Translations under genes and position numbers: made by a program
Shown: positions 7,499 through 17,294 of the stretch, in pieces
How the letters are laid out: each line of letters starts with the position of its first letter
Numbering within the stretch: the stretch's first letter is position 1
Notes under the pieces: model-generated
Told to the model about the DNA's origin: nothing
Database searches by the model: none
The model's input: only the letters and a program-made list of their open reading frames with translations
Source of the DNA: Sphingorhabdus sp. M41
Lineage (GTDB): Bacteria; Pseudomonadota; Alphaproteobacteria; Sphingomonadales; Sphingomonadaceae
Reading direction: 5' to 3'
Length of the DNA stretch: 64,000 nucleotides
NCBI RefSeq assembly: GCF_001586275.1
Contig: NZ_CP014545.1
Span: 2,816,501-2,880,500, forward strand

Positions 7499-8932
7499 TT
7501 GACCCCTTGGCAAAAGACTATAGGGCAAAAAATCTCTTCCGTCATTGCCAGTTCCGGCCAGGCGAATTGCAGTGGAACAGATAATATCGCGACGCAACCC
7601 GCCATATTCCTAACCGGCAGCCCTCTTCGACATATAGCGACCATGTCACTGACCGCCAGCATCGGTCTGCTGACCATGTTCGTTGTCGACTTTGCCGATC
7701 TGTTTTATATCGCTCAGCTCGCTGACAGTTCACTGACTGCTGCTATGGGCTTTGCCGCGACGATCCTGTTTTTCGCGACCGCATTCCATATTGGCCTGAT
7801 GATCGCAACCAGTGCGCTTGCCGCTCGCCATATCGGCCAGGGCGATCCGGACAGGGCCAGACGGTATCTGACCAATATTCTGGTGCTGAGCACGATGCTC
7901 ATGGTGCCATTGGCAATCCTGTTTTTCATTTTCGCGCCCGATATTCTGCATCTTGCGGGTGCCGATGGCACTGCGAACCAGGCCGCAACCGGCTATATCC
8001 GGATCGTCGCACCCTTCATGCCATTCAGTGTTGCAGCCATGGTCTGTTCGGGCTTCCTGCGGGCCCATGGTGCAGCCCGGCGCGCAATGAACGTGACCCT
8101 TAGCATGGGCATCACCAATGCCATTCTCGATCCGATCTTCATTTTTGGGCTCGACTGGGGAATAAATGGCGCAGCGGTTGCAAGCGCGTGCGCCGCTGTT
8201 GTTTCTGCGATGTTCGCAATCTCCCCGATCATCAAGAGCTATGGCGGGTTTGACCGTTTTTCCCTACCCAGTTTCCGCAAGGACATTCCTCCGATCATGA
8301 CGATCCTGATCCCTGCGATCCTGACCAATGTCGCTACACCGATCGGCGGTTTCATTTCCTACCGCTTCGTCGCCGATTATTCCGATGATGTGATTGCCGG
8401 CTTCGCGGTTGTTGGCCGGGTTGTGCCCGTTGCATTCTGTCTTATGTTCTCCCTTTCCGGCGCCATTGGCCCCATCATCGGCCAGAATTTTGGCGCTGAG
8501 CAATTTGACCGGGTGCGCACAACGATCAAGCAGGCGACCATATTCGCCTTGATCTACACGTTGATCATCTGGCCTATCCTGTATCTCTTCAGCGGACCGA
8601 TCAGCGACGCATTTCATCTGCAGGGTGAAGGGCGCCACGTTTTTTGGCTGTTTGCCGCATTGTTGACTCCGCTATTTTTCTTCAATGGCATGCTGTTCAT
8701 AGGCAATGCCGCCTGTAACAACCTGGGTCACCCAAACTGGTCAACCGTGATGAACTGGCTGCGCAATACGCTCGGCCTTCTCCCCTTTCTCTGGCTCGGT
8801 CGCGAATTTTACGGACTGGACGGGATCGTTGTTGCCCCGGCCTTTGGTGGCGTAATTTTCGGCATAGCGGGTTATATGGTTGCACAATATCTGGTGAACA
8901 TGAGAGAACAACGGGCTATGTTAACCCGTTAA
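7499..8932 (+). CDS. MATE family multidrug/toxin efflux transporter
   Basis: About 477 residues with 12 predicted membrane helices in two homologous halves. It opens with FLTGSPLRHI, the usual MATE entry sequence, followed by VVDFADLFYIAQL. Members export cationic drugs or toxins using a Na+ or H+ gradient. The start is unsure. No ATG lies upstream of the conserved region. TTG at 7499 is used; the open frame extends back to a TTG at 7421, which would overlap the divergent lipoprotein gene by 40 bases. Neither has a good ribosome binding site. Divergence from the DUF2891-LytTR operon suggests possible co-regulation. Confidence 0.9.
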   Translation: MTPWQKTIGQKISSVIASSGQANCSGTDNIATQPAIFLTGSPLRHIATMSLTASIGLLTMFVVDFADLFYIAQLADSSLTAAMGFAATILFFATAFHIGLMIATSALAARHIGQGDPDRARRYLTNILVLSTMLMVPLAILFFIFAPDILHLAGADGTANQAATGYIRIVAPFMPFSVAAMVCSGFLRAHGAARRAMNVTLSMGITNAILDPIFIFGLDWGINGAAVASACAAVVSAMFAISPIIKSYGGFDRFSLPSFRKDIPPIMTILIPAILTNVATPIGGFISYRFVADYSDDVIAGFAVVGRVVPVAFCLMFSLSGAIGPIIGQNFGAEQFDRVRTTIKQATIFALIYTLIIWPILYLFSGPISDAFHLQGEGRHVFWLFAALLTPLFFFNGMLFIGNAACNNLGHPNWSTVMNWLRNTLGLLPFLWLGREFYGLDGIVVAPAFGGVIFGIAGYMVAQYLVNMREQRAMLTR

Positions 8933-9054
8933 CTTGCCAGAATATCGCGTCCCATGATGGAACAGCATGTTTTTGTTCCGCGCAGTGCGCTCAAAAATAG
9001 TCTATATCCCGCCTCCTCTGCCCGCTTGGGCCCAATCAGGTAATTTGATAACCC

Positions 9055-10377
9055 GTGCGAGTCCCACCGCCCTATGTCCCGCGCCTTAGCGATAACATTC
9101 CAAACTATGGACAGAGTGATTGGGCACCGGAATCGTCAATCACGGCTAACGAGAATTCAGACAAAACGGCAACCGGCTGTTCCGATACGGACTCCGAGCA
9201 CCCGTCCGAGCAAACACAGCTTCGATCCTTCGCGAAACTGACGATTCGCGAACGCATGTTGACGGCGTTTTTTCTGCTCAGCCTAGTCTTGATTCCAGCA
9301 GCCATGCCGCAGTCGAGCGTCGATGCTCAGCAGGTCAATCCCAGTGATCCGGGATTGCAATCGGTCGAACGTGCAGAAGAGAATTTTGCCGGTTCCGCCT
9401 TTTATTTCATCGACCCCAATTATGCGGTCCCGCAAAATGACGGCGGTTTCGGCATCGATCCTCTGGGGACACCGGGGAGCGGATCGATTGGCAGCTTGCC
9501 GGGAGGGTCCGGCAACCAAGCCGATCAAATCTCTCCGGCACATCTCATCCAGCAAATCGCCTTTCGCGGTTCCGCCATGGACAATAGCCGAGCGCAGCAT
9601 TGTCTGGCCCAGGCGATCTATTATGAAGCAGGAATGGAGCCCGATGCCGGCCAACGCGCCGTCGCGCAGGTGATTCTGAACCGCGTTCGCCATCCCAGCT
9701 ATCCTGACACGGTATGCGGCGTGATCTATCAGGGTAGCGAACGGACGACGGGTTGCCAGTTCACCTATACATGCGATGGTTCGCTGCGGCGCAAGCCTGC
9801 TCGATTTCACTGGGAACGGGCGAGGAAGGTCGCTGCCGAGGCATTGGCCGGAAAAAGCTACACCACGGTCGGCACTGCCACTCATTATCACGCTAGCTAT
9901 GTCTATCCCTATTGGGCACCGAGCCTGCGGTTCCTCGGGACGCTGGGCGCACATCGTTTCTACAGCTGGAAGGGCAATGCCGGAAAGGCCAGTGCCTTTA
10001 GCCAAAGATATAGCGGCGGCGAGCCCTTACCCGTCCCGAAACCACGCCGCTATGACGTGGCTAGCAATGACGCCAGGGCAGCCTCGCTAGATCCGATTGC
10101 GCTGGAACAAGCCTTTGAAGCAGGCCGAATCAAGGCCGCAGCCGAAGCAGCCCTATCTGAGAAGACGGCCGCTATGGCGGAAGACAATGCCCGCCGGCAC
10201 GATCGAACTGCTCCGGCGCTGGGTATAAATGCTTCCCCCGTCTATCAGGCCCCCAATTACAGCACCGAGGCCAAGGCCAAAGGTGGTGACGAGGCTTTCG
10301 CCGGACAAAACCTGCCCGATGTCAGCCGGATCAAACCCGAATTTCGCAACAGCGGTACCTGGAAGAAAAAACCCTGA
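9055..10377 (+). CDS. SleB-type cell wall hydrolase
   Basis: 440 residues from the GTG at 9055. A polar N-terminal segment of about 68 residues precedes a single hydrophobic helix (MLTAFFLLSLVLIP), so an alternative ATG start at 9256 would give a classical signal-anchor protein. The catalytic Hydrolase_2 domain covers about residues 175-305 and includes the predicted catalytic Glu191 in AIYYEAG, then QRAVAQVILNRVRHP and a Cys-rich GCQFTYTCDG. The C-terminal 130 residues are low-complexity. Such proteins cleave peptidoglycan in spore germination, but in alphaproteobacteria they work in cell wall remodelling. Confidence 0.9.
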   Translation: MRVPPPYVPRLSDNIPNYGQSDWAPESSITANENSDKTATGCSDTDSEHPSEQTQLRSFAKLTIRERMLTAFFLLSLVLIPAAMPQSSVDAQQVNPSDPGLQSVERAEENFAGSAFYFIDPNYAVPQNDGGFGIDPLGTPGSGSIGSLPGGSGNQADQISPAHLIQQIAFRGSAMDNSRAQHCLAQAIYYEAGMEPDAGQRAVAQVILNRVRHPSYPDTVCGVIYQGSERTTGCQFTYTCDGSLRRKPARFHWERARKVAAEALAGKSYTTVGTATHYHASYVYPYWAPSLRFLGTLGAHRFYSWKGNAGKASAFSQRYSGGEPLPVPKPRRYDVASNDARAASLDPIALEQAFEAGRIKAAAEAALSEKTAAMAEDNARRHDRTAPALGINASPVYQAPNYSTEAKAKGGDEAFAGQNLPDVSRIKPEFRNSGTWKKKP

Positions 10378-10502
10378 GCCTGGCCTGAAGCGCTAGTTTC
10401 CCGATGGTTTCGCTGGCAACCAACAATGGGTTTTCCTTGCCATCGCTCTTGACTCCCGCCTAAAGGCTCTCGATTTTATAGGAAACGGAACGGAGCGCTC
10501 TG

Positions 10503-11876
10503 ATGGCGACGAATTGGACGGCAAATAGCTGGCGGGATTTTAAGGGGCTGCACATGCCCCAATATCCCGACGCTGCCAAACTGGCGGAAACCGAGGAACT
10601 GCTTGGCAGTTACCCGCCACTGGTCTTTGCCGGTGAAGCACGCAGCCTCAAGCAGGATCTGGCCGAAGTTGCCGCAGGCAAGGCATTCTTGCTGCAAGGC
10701 GGCGATTGCGCTGAAAGCTTCGCGGAATTTCATCCGAACAATATCCGCGATACTTTCCGCGTCATTCTTCAGATGGCGGTCGTGCTGACTTATGCGTCGA
10801 AACTGCCGGTGGTCAAACTCGGTCGCATGGCGGGCCAGTTTGCAAAGCCGCGTTCCTCCGATGTCGAAGTGCAAGATGGTGTCGAATTGCCCAGCTATCG
10901 GGGTGACATCATCAACGGGATCGAATTTGACAGCAATATCCGCGATCCGGATCCAGAGCGGATGGTCCGCGCCTATAATCAGGCAGCAGCCACCCTCAAC
11001 CTGCTTCGCGCCTTCTCGACCGGTGGCTATGCCAACCTCAAGCAGGTGCACGGCTGGACCCATGATTTCATGGCGCGCAGCCCGTGGGCGAAGAAGTTCG
11101 AGGAAATGGCCGACCGGATCGGCGAAGCGCTGGCTTTCATGGAAGCTTGCGGGATCAATCCGGACACCGTGCCGCAATTGAAAGCTACGTCCTTCTACAC
11201 CAGCCATGAAGCACTGTTGTTGCCCTATGAGCAGTGCCTGACCCGCCAGGATAGCCTGACCGGTGACTGGTATGATACCAGTGCACACTTCCTGTGGATT
11301 GGCGACCGGACGCGGTTCGAGGGCTCTGCCCATGTCGAATTTCTGCGTGGCATTGGCAATCCGATCGGACTGAAATGCGGCCCCTCTCTGACACCCGACG
11401 CGCTGTTGAAAATGCTCGACACGCTCAATCCTGCACGCGAACCAGGGCGGATCACGCTGATTACGCGCTTTGGTCATGACAAGATCGAAAGCGGCCTGCC
11501 GCCGCTGGTCCGAGCGGTAAAACAGTCAGGCCATCCGGTCATCTGGTCCTGCGATCCGATGCACGGCAATGTGATCAAGGCAGAGAGCGGCTACAAGACA
11601 CGGCCGTTCGATCGTATTCTGAGCGAAGTGCGCGGCTTTTTCGCCGTTCACCGGGCAGAAGGCACGTTTGCAGGCGGTATCCATTGCGAAATGACGGGGC
11701 AGAATGTTACCGAATGTACGGGTGGCGGCGTAGCCATCACCGATGCATCGCTCGGCGATCGCTATCACACCCATTGCGACCCTCGCCTCAACGCTGCGCA
11801 GTCTCTGGAACTTGCCTTCCTGCTGGCAGAAATGCTCAATCAGGAATTGTCCGAACGTTCGCGGGAAGCCGCCTGA
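10503..11876 (+). CDS. Class II 3-deoxy-7-phosphoheptulonate (DAHP) synthase
   Basis: 457-residue enzyme that condenses phosphoenolpyruvate and erythrose 4-phosphate in the first step of the shikimate pathway. The plant-like class II family is recognised by [14 protein letters not shown] near the N-terminus, [12 protein letters not shown] (metal-binding Cys near residue 73), the [14 protein letters not shown] segment and WSCDPMHGN near residue 350. The length is normal for the class. The ATG start follows a GGAAACGGA purine-rich stretch by 10-15 bases. A small membrane protein gene begins 2 bases after the stop. Confidence 0.96.
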   Translation: MATNWTANSWRDFKGLHMPQYPDAAKLAETEELLGSYPPLVFAGEARSLKQDLAEVAAGKAFLLQGGDCAESFAEFHPNNIRDTFRVILQMAVVLTYASKLPVVKLGRMAGQFAKPRSSDVEVQDGVELPSYRGDIINGIEFDSNIRDPDPERMVRAYNQAAATLNLLRAFSTGGYANLKQVHGWTHDFMARSPWAKKFEEMADRIGEALAFMEACGINPDTVPQLKATSFYTSHEALLLPYEQCLTRQDSLTGDWYDTSAHFLWIGDRTRFEGSAHVEFLRGIGNPIGLKCGPSLTPDALLKMLDTLNPAREPGRITLITRFGHDKIESGLPPLVRAVKQSGHPVIWSCDPMHGNVIKAESGYKTRPFDRILSEVRGFFAVHRAEGTFAGGIHCEMTGQNVTECTGGGVAITDASLGDRYHTHCDPRLNAAQSLELAFLLAEMLNQELSERSREAA

Positions 11877-11878
11877 TC

Positions 11879-12112
11879 ATGGTAGGCAAGACAAAACCCG
11901 AACGGATGCGTCCAGAAGATTATGCGCCGGGAGAATCGCCGATGCGTAGAGGTGTCACCTACGTTCGCAAGGAAATCGTAAGCAAAGGTGTCGGATTTGG
12001 CAGCGCGCTGGCCATTGCCATCAGCTTCACCACGCACAAGTCAATTCTCTGGGCGATCATCCATGGGTTTTTCTCCTGGGCCTATGTGGTCTACTACGCA
12101 CTGACTCGATAA
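11879..12112 (+). CDS. Small conserved membrane protein, function unknown
   Basis: 77 residues. A charged N-terminal half (MVGKTKPERMRPEDY) precedes two hydrophobic stretches at about 38-52 and 56-75. I do not recognise a named domain. It begins 2 bases after the DAHP synthase stop, so it is very likely co-transcribed and translated by re-initiation. Nothing in the sequence suggests a direct role in aromatic amino acid synthesis. Confidence 0.7.
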   Translation: MVGKTKPERMRPEDYAPGESPMRRGVTYVRKEIVSKGVGFGSALAIAISFTTHKSILWAIIHGFFSWAYVVYYALTR

Positions 12113-12196
12113 GTCCGATCACGAAAAACCAATTCGCGTGACTTTTCCTGACCGGCTGCCTATCAAAGCCTATTGATAAATCGGCTGGAGACCGTG

Positions 12197-12748
12197 ATGA
12201 TCCGATCACTCTCATGGATATTGGCAGGCGCAATAATGGTTTCCGGTTGTGCTGGCCCGATAGAAACCCGTGTCCAGACGCATCAGGTGATAAGCGCTCC
12301 TGACCAAAAGCAGTTTAGCGTGTGGCGAATAGATGCTGTGGACAATGCTGATCTGGCGCTGGCCCGGAATATGGTCGCGGAATCGCTAGGCGAGCGAGGC
12401 TATCAGTCGTCTCCGGAGGCCTCGATTTTGGTCCACGTCGCGCTCTCGGATCGACCAGCCGATATTGCGATAGACGCTGGCGACAAGGATACCGAACGGT
12501 CAATTGCCGCCGCCAAACGACAGAAACGCTTTCAGTCCTGCAAGGATCGCGAACATCGGTTGACGGTCAGCCTCTTTGATCAGCTGCGCGGCGCCAAGCT
12601 ATATTCGGGAAGCGCTGCAGAATATCATTGCAATGGCACGATAGCGCAGTCTTTGCCGTTTCTGGTCGATTCAGCCCTGTCGGGACTGGACCGCGATCCA
12701 ACCGATAGCCCGCGCACTGAAATCCGTACCCGTCAGGGCATTGAATGA
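12197..12748 (+). CDS. DUF4136-like lipoprotein
   Basis: 183 residues from the ATG at 12197, which has GGAG six bases upstream; a TTG 24 bases earlier is also in frame. The signal peptide ends in VSGC, so the protein should be lipidated. The body has the DUF4136 pattern: a conserved hydrophobic core, then LGERGYQ and later VSLFDQLRGAKLYSGSA. Two additional Cys (in QSCKDRE and YHCNGT) might form a disulfide. It ends 1 base before the stop of the convergent CHASE2 kinase gene. Function unknown, envelope located. Confidence 0.75.
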   Translation: MIRSLSWILAGAIMVSGCAGPIETRVQTHQVISAPDQKQFSVWRIDAVDNADLALARNMVAESLGERGYQSSPEASILVHVALSDRPADIAIDAGDKDTERSIAAAKRQKRFQSCKDREHRLTVSLFDQLRGAKLYSGSAAEYHCNGTIAQSLPFLVDSALSGLDRDPTDSPRTEIRTRQGIE

Positions 12749-12749
12749 G

Positions 12750-15068
12750 TCAGCCGGCCTGATCCTCGAGCTCGGGAGCCAAGGGTAACAGCACAGTGAA
12801 ACAGGCGCCACTATCGCGGCTGTTCTCCCCGCGGATGTGACCGCCATGCCGCTCCATCACCTTGGCAACAAAATTCAGCCCCAGCCCTGCACCTTTTATC
12901 GATGATTGCGCCATGCTGTCATCGCTAGCGAAACGCTCGAACAACTGGTCCAGCATCTCGGGCGAAATGCCTTTACCCTGATCGGCAATCGCGACAGAGA
13001 CAAAGGGCTGCCCATCCAGTCCGGTCACCCGGATCCTTATGGTCACGACCCCGCCATCCGGGCTGTATTTGATCGCATTGTCGATCAGATTCACAAAAGA
13101 ACGATAGAGGCTGGAGGGCTCACCGCTGACAAAGGCCCCCTCCGACTGGTCATCGACTTCGCACCGAATATTTCTCGCCTTGCCGAGCGGCCAGAGACTG
13201 TCAGTGGCTTCCGCAACCAGTTCCGCTAGCAATATATCTTCGCCGGCAAATTCGCTGGCGTCAATCCGCGCCAAGCCGACAAAATTGTCTGCCAGTGCCA
13301 GGGTACGACGGGCATGTCCCTCAATCCGGCCCGATGTTTCATCACCCTCATGTCCGTCAAGAAGCGCCAGAATCGCCGCCTGCGGCGCGCGCATGTCGTG
13401 GGACAGCAGCTGCAGCACTTCTTCCCGTTGCTCTGCAGCATGGGCCACCTGCGTGATATCCGCTAGATAATGGATATAGCCCTTCTGCAACCCTTCGTCC
13501 GATACTACCGGCGCACGGCGCATGGCAAAAATATGGCCGTCGAGAGAAGTAAATTCGACATAATCCTGATTTGTTGGTCGGTTCTTCAGAGCGAGATAGG
13601 CCTTCACGTCCTGAAGGTCCTTGGGCGATACGAAACGGTTGAGCATATCATCCAGCGCCAGGTCCTGCGCACCATCTTCCATCCCCGTCTGTGCCAGCTG
13701 ATTGACGAAAGTGACCTTTCCTTCGCGATCGGTGATAAACATCGGATCGGGAAGATTGGTCAGCGCATCGCTGATGAAACGCCGCAAATCGCGGACATGG
13801 GAAATCGCATGGGTCAACTGTTCGGCTTGCCCCGTGATAACATCGACAGGACCGAGCTCCGGACGCATGATCGGGATCTCGATCTTTGCCCGGTGGAAAT
13901 TCTGCAATTCGCTATCCATGAAATCGCTCGTCGCCTGCAACCGACGCCAGCCCCAGACTGGATATACCAGAATCACGCCCAGAAGAGCGGTTCCCGGCGC
14001 AAACCAGAAGCCGAATTGCAAAAGGACCGCACTGGCGAGCAATATTGTCAGGAGCAACGCGAACGAAACAATGATCGTGGTCCGCGGCCGCCATCGCCAG
14101 AAACCGAGCAGCAATATCCAGACCGGCAACAGCGAGAGCGCCAGATGCCGAAAGAAGGAAATCGGATGAACAAAATCATCGCGCGTCAAGGCACCATAGA
14201 GATTGGCCATGATTTCGACCCCTGCGAGAGTCCCGCCATCACCGAGCGGAACCGGATATTGATCGCCCAATCCATTTGCAGTCGCGCCGATCAATATGAT
14301 CTTGTCCTGCACAAAAGCGAGAGGCACTTCTCCTCTGGCCAATGCGGCATAGGAAATGGACTGAAATCCCCCGCGTTGTGCGAAGGGCATCAGCAGCCTT
14401 TCGTCGCAATCAGCCAGCCGGTCATAAGCAGGAGACGAGCGGCCCGCGACCGAGTGATAGACTTTTTCCATCAAATGCGGCCAGGCGTCTCCCTTCCCTT
14501 TGTCGCCAAAGCACAGAGCCGCTCGGCGGACGACACCATCAGTATCGAAGACCAAGTTTACATGACCCAGACCAGATGCGGTTTCAGCAAAAGGACTAAC
14601 TGGCAGTTTGACGTCATATTCTGCACCATTGCTGCCGGGAAAAACGAAATGCAGCGGCAGGAACAGGTTCGAAATATCTGCCATCGCCCCGGCCAGCGCA
14701 GCCTCGCCGTCGGGGTCACCAGATTCGCTAAGCAGAACGTCGAAACCGATCGCCTTTGGCTTGCCTTTGGCCAGTTGAGCAAAAAGTTCGGCGTGCCGTT
14801 GCCGGGGCCATGGCCATTTTCCAAAGGCCGCAAGACTGTCCTCGTCAATCTCGATAATCAATATGTCAGCTTGCGGCGCCGGCCGGCCAATTCCGGACAG
14901 TTGATCGTATATGAGATTGTCGAAGCGCGACAGACTGTCCCAATAGGCCAATGTTCCAACCAGCATGGATGCCAGCAAAGCGACTGCCATCCATTCCATG
15001 CCCAGTCTCTGGCGCAGCCTCATCGGTGATTGTGCCTTTGCGGAAAATCGATCAAGAACCGGATCCAA
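12750..15068 (-). CDS. CHASE2-PAS sensor histidine kinase
   Basis: 772 residues. One membrane helix (about 26-42) leads into a periplasmic CHASE2 domain (about 45-300). Three further helices (305-372), a PAS domain (about 430-540), HisKA with phospho-acceptor His557 in LLSHDMRAP and an HATPase domain with DNAIKYSPDGG and GLGLNFVAKVMERHGG follow. All catalytic boxes are intact. It starts 4 bases after the stop of the LysM-FecR gene and is the third gene of an operon with an OmpR-type regulator. The periplasmic CHASE2 and LysM-FecR partners suggest sensing of an envelope signal. Confidence 0.95.
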   Translation of the reverse strand: MDPVLDRFSAKAQSPMRLRQRLGMEWMAVALLASMLVGTLAYWDSLSRFDNLIYDQLSGIGRPAPQADILIIEIDEDSLAAFGKWPWPRQRHAELFAQLAKGKPKAIGFDVLLSESGDPDGEAALAGAMADISNLFLPLHFVFPGSNGAEYDVKLPVSPFAETASGLGHVNLVFDTDGVVRRAALCFGDKGKGDAWPHLMEKVYHSVAGRSSPAYDRLADCDERLLMPFAQRGGFQSISYAALARGEVPLAFVQDKIILIGATANGLGDQYPVPLGDGGTLAGVEIMANLYGALTRDDFVHPISFFRHLALSLLPVWILLLGFWRWRPRTTIIVSFALLLTILLASAVLLQFGFWFAPGTALLGVILVYPVWGWRRLQATSDFMDSELQNFHRAKIEIPIMRPELGPVDVITGQAEQLTHAISHVRDLRRFISDALTNLPDPMFITDREGKVTFVNQLAQTGMEDGAQDLALDDMLNRFVSPKDLQDVKAYLALKNRPTNQDYVEFTSLDGHIFAMRRAPVVSDEGLQKGYIHYLADITQVAHAAEQREEVLQLLSHDMRAPQAAILALLDGHEGDETSGRIEGHARRTLALADNFVGLARIDASEFAGEDILLAELVAEATDSLWPLGKARNIRCEVDDQSEGAFVSGEPSSLYRSFVNLIDNAIKYSPDGGVVTIRIRVTGLDGQPFVSVAIADQGKGISPEMLDQLFERFASDDSMAQSSIKGAGLGLNFVAKVMERHGGHIRGENSRDSGACFTVLLPLAPELEDQAG

Positions 15069-15072
15069 GCAG

Positions 15073-16440
15073 CTAGTTGGCCACGGTCAGTTTTTCAAAT
15101 TCGGTCCATTTTTCAATCGCTTCAGGATCGTTCGGATCGCTGGAAAACTGAATTACCCCGACGCGCCAATAATATTCTCCGTCCGCAAGATCCGACAAGG
15201 TTACGGTATCCGCCGACAGGCCTACTTCATCAATGATCGGAATCGCTGTTTTGCTGTCCTTCAATATCTGAAGCCGGTAAAATCTTTGCCCTTCGCCTTC
15301 ACCAAACCATTTAAAGCGATATCCGAAATCACCAGCATCCGCACTACCACCCAAAGTACTGAGCTGGCGTTTGAAGCTATAGGTTGCAGGCATGCCTTCG
15401 AACCCATCGGCAGCCAGTGCGGTGACCTTGACGAAATAGCGACCGTTGGGGATGGTAGGCACTGCCAGCACCGCTCCCTGCCCTTCTGTTTCTGCCACGA
15501 GATCAACAAAACCGGCATCGGATGCAATGACGAGACGATGACCGACGACCGAACCTATCGGAGCAATGGAAAATTGCAATTCTGCTTCTGACTGGACTTT
15601 GGCAGGTTCCAATAAATCCGGTGGAGGCAGTAATTCCGCCTTGGCGATTGCGCCTGTGACAGTAGTCGCGGCACCGGTACCGGCAGGTATGGAAATTATT
15701 CGACCGCTGTTCAGGCTGTCCCCGCTCGCAACGACCACTTCGCCTTCTACTGTTTCGGAAAAGGCAGTACCGGTTCCTTCATCAACTCTCGTGCGATAGT
15801 CAGTGCCGCGAACGGCCGAGACGGCAACTGGGGTACGAACACGATAACGGTCCGCTTTCTTTTCCAACGGTGCGACTTTCGATCGGATGCGGCCCTTGTC
15901 CACGGCAATCTCATAATCGATGCTGTCGGTGAGCAGGATGCGGCGCAGACGGGTAATCCGGACCTGACTGTTGGAAGGCAGGGAAACGCGTGATCCGTCT
16001 TCCAGTTGCAGCGTCAGGAAGCTCCGCGCTGCGGTCGTGATAAGGCTTCCCTCTACGATATCGAGCCCCTGGACCGGCGTCAGATTCCGGCCACCCGAGG
16101 CAATCGAAACGCCGCCGCGGAACGCGTTCAATTTGGCCCCACTCGGTCGGTATTTTAGCAGATATACGGGAATGCGAAGCAATTTTCCGTTCGGAATCTT
16201 CCGGGGATCGGCGATATGATTGATACGCTGAACGGCAACATAGTCTGGCGATTTACGTAAATATTTTTGTGCCAGCGCGAACAGCGTGTCGCCGCGTTTG
16301 ACGACATAGGTGATCTGTTCCGTTCCGGAAGTCTTTTGCGCCGCTGTTTCGCTCGGTGCGACGGCCAAAGTGCAAATGATTAAAGCGACCAGAAGGCGCA
16401 GGCCAGGTAACGGAATCAAATCCCGGAAGTGTTCAGACAC
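15073..16440 (-). CDS. Exported LysM-FecR domain protein
   Basis: 455 residues. A signal peptide (about 1-35) is followed by a LysM peptidoglycan-binding domain (about 43-91, ITYVVKRGDTLFALAQKY to GKLLRIP), a FecR domain (about 110-230, with the AVRGTDYRT signature) and two C-terminal beta-sandwich-like repeats. It should be periplasmic and could bind the cell wall. Proteins with this LysM plus FecR arrangement are known as a conserved but uncharacterised group often found next to CHASE2 proteins. It lies between the response regulator (2-base gap) and the CHASE2 kinase (4-base gap), so the three are probably one signalling unit. Confidence 0.92.
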   Translation of the reverse strand: MSEHFRDLIPLPGLRLLVALIICTLAVAPSETAAQKTSGTEQITYVVKRGDTLFALAQKYLRKSPDYVAVQRINHIADPRKIPNGKLLRIPVYLLKYRPSGAKLNAFRGGVSIASGGRNLTPVQGLDIVEGSLITTAARSFLTLQLEDGSRVSLPSNSQVRITRLRRILLTDSIDYEIAVDKGRIRSKVAPLEKKADRYRVRTPVAVSAVRGTDYRTRVDEGTGTAFSETVEGEVVVASGDSLNSGRIISIPAGTGAATTVTGAIAKAELLPPPDLLEPAKVQSEAELQFSIAPIGSVVGHRLVIASDAGFVDLVAETEGQGAVLAVPTIPNGRYFVKVTALAADGFEGMPATYSFKRQLSTLGGSADAGDFGYRFKWFGEGEGQRFYRLQILKDSKTAIPIIDEVGLSADTVTLSDLADGEYYWRVGVIQFSSDPNDPEAIEKWTEFEKLTVAN

Positions 16441-16442
16441 AA

Positions 16443-17138
16443 TTACCCTCCGTTGCCAAGCGTCTCCAATCTATAGCCATAGCCGAAAACTGTAAAAATC
16501 CGAAACCCGTTTTCGGGTTTCAGTGAAAGCTTGGATCGAATACGCGAAACATGCATATCGAGGGTCCGGGTTGCGAGATGTGCATTGGTGCGCCAGACAG
16601 TTTCCATAATATAGCGCCGCGACAATGTCCGGTCACGATTGCGGAACATCAGGTCGGTCAGTTCAAATTCCTTTGCGGTCAGGGCAATTTCCTTGTCGCC
16701 ATGCTTGACCGTCTGTTCGATACGATTGAGCACATAGTCACCATATACAGCGGTCGCTTCCATAGCCGACGCACCGCTGTTTCTGCGCAACAAGGCATTG
16801 ATCCGGGCAGCGATGACATTTTTGTCTTCCGGCTTGGTAATATAATCATCCGCGCCGGCATTGAGGGCATCGCTGATATCCTGTTTCGCCGTTCGGCTTG
16901 TCATCATGATGACGGGCGGACGATCTTCAACCGCGCTTTCCATCCATTCCAATATTTCCATGCCGTTCTTGCCGGGCATGTTCCAGTCCAGGATTACCAG
17001 ATCAAACGTATCACGCAGCAAGGCGTTGGACAGGGACCTCCCGTCGGGGTAGCCGGCATAGACATAGCCCTGCCCTTCCACAATTTTCCCCAGAAATTCG
17101 ATTATCGCCGAATCATCATCGGCTATTGCTACACGCAT
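16443..17138 (-). CDS. OmpR-family response regulator
   Basis: 231 residues. Receiver domain at about 1-115 with DDD acidic residues, phospho-acceptor Asp51 in VILDWNMPG and Lys in ITKPED; winged-helix DNA-binding domain at about 130-228 with ELTDLMFRNRDRTLSR and GYGYRLE. It is the first gene of the operon with the LysM-FecR protein and the CHASE2 kinase. The ribosome binding site AGGAG lies a few bases upstream of the ATG. The upstream DNA has five helically phased TGTAAA-type repeats, which fits autoregulation by an OmpR-type dimer. Confidence 0.94.
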   Translation of the reverse strand: MRVAIADDDSAIIEFLGKIVEGQGYVYAGYPDGRSLSNALLRDTFDLVILDWNMPGKNGMEILEWMESAVEDRPPVIMMTSRTAKQDISDALNAGADDYITKPEDKNVIAARINALLRRNSGASAMEATAVYGDYVLNRIEQTVKHGDKEIALTAKEFELTDLMFRNRDRTLSRRYIMETVWRTNAHLATRTLDMHVSRIRSKLSLKPENGFRIFTVFGYGYRLETLGNGG

Positions 17139-17210
17139 TTAAACTCTCCTAGCGGCAATCCGCCCTTGTTATGGCAATCTCTGCTTTTCCGGCGATACTA
17201 TGATTTGCGT

Positions 17211-17270
17211 TTTACTATCATTTACAGGAAATTTACCAGAAATACGATTTTCTATTTACAACCATTTACA
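17211..17270 (-). promoter_or_regulatory. Phased TGTAAA direct repeats upstream of the CHASE2 operon
   Basis: On the plus strand TTTAC occurs at 17211, 17221, 17232, 17255 and 17265. The steps are 10, 11, 23 and 10 bases, so all copies fall on about the same face of the helix. Read toward the operon they are GTAAA/TGTAAA direct repeats. Tandem direct repeats with a 10-11 base step are how OmpR/PhoB-family regulators bind, and the first gene of the operon encodes one. Binding is inferred. Confidence 0.55.
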
Positions 17271-17294
17271 TATAAGCTTCTTGAGCTAAGGAAG

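Noticed and set aside
10476-11477. 333-codon open frame antisense to DAHP synthase
   Set aside because: The plus strand carries a full-length class II DAHP synthase; the antisense product matches nothing.
13470-15029. 519-codon open frame on the plus strand, antisense to the CHASE2 kinase gene
   Set aside because: It is the complement of a gene with clear domains; its translation has no recognisable domain and is a frame artefact of GC-rich coding DNA.
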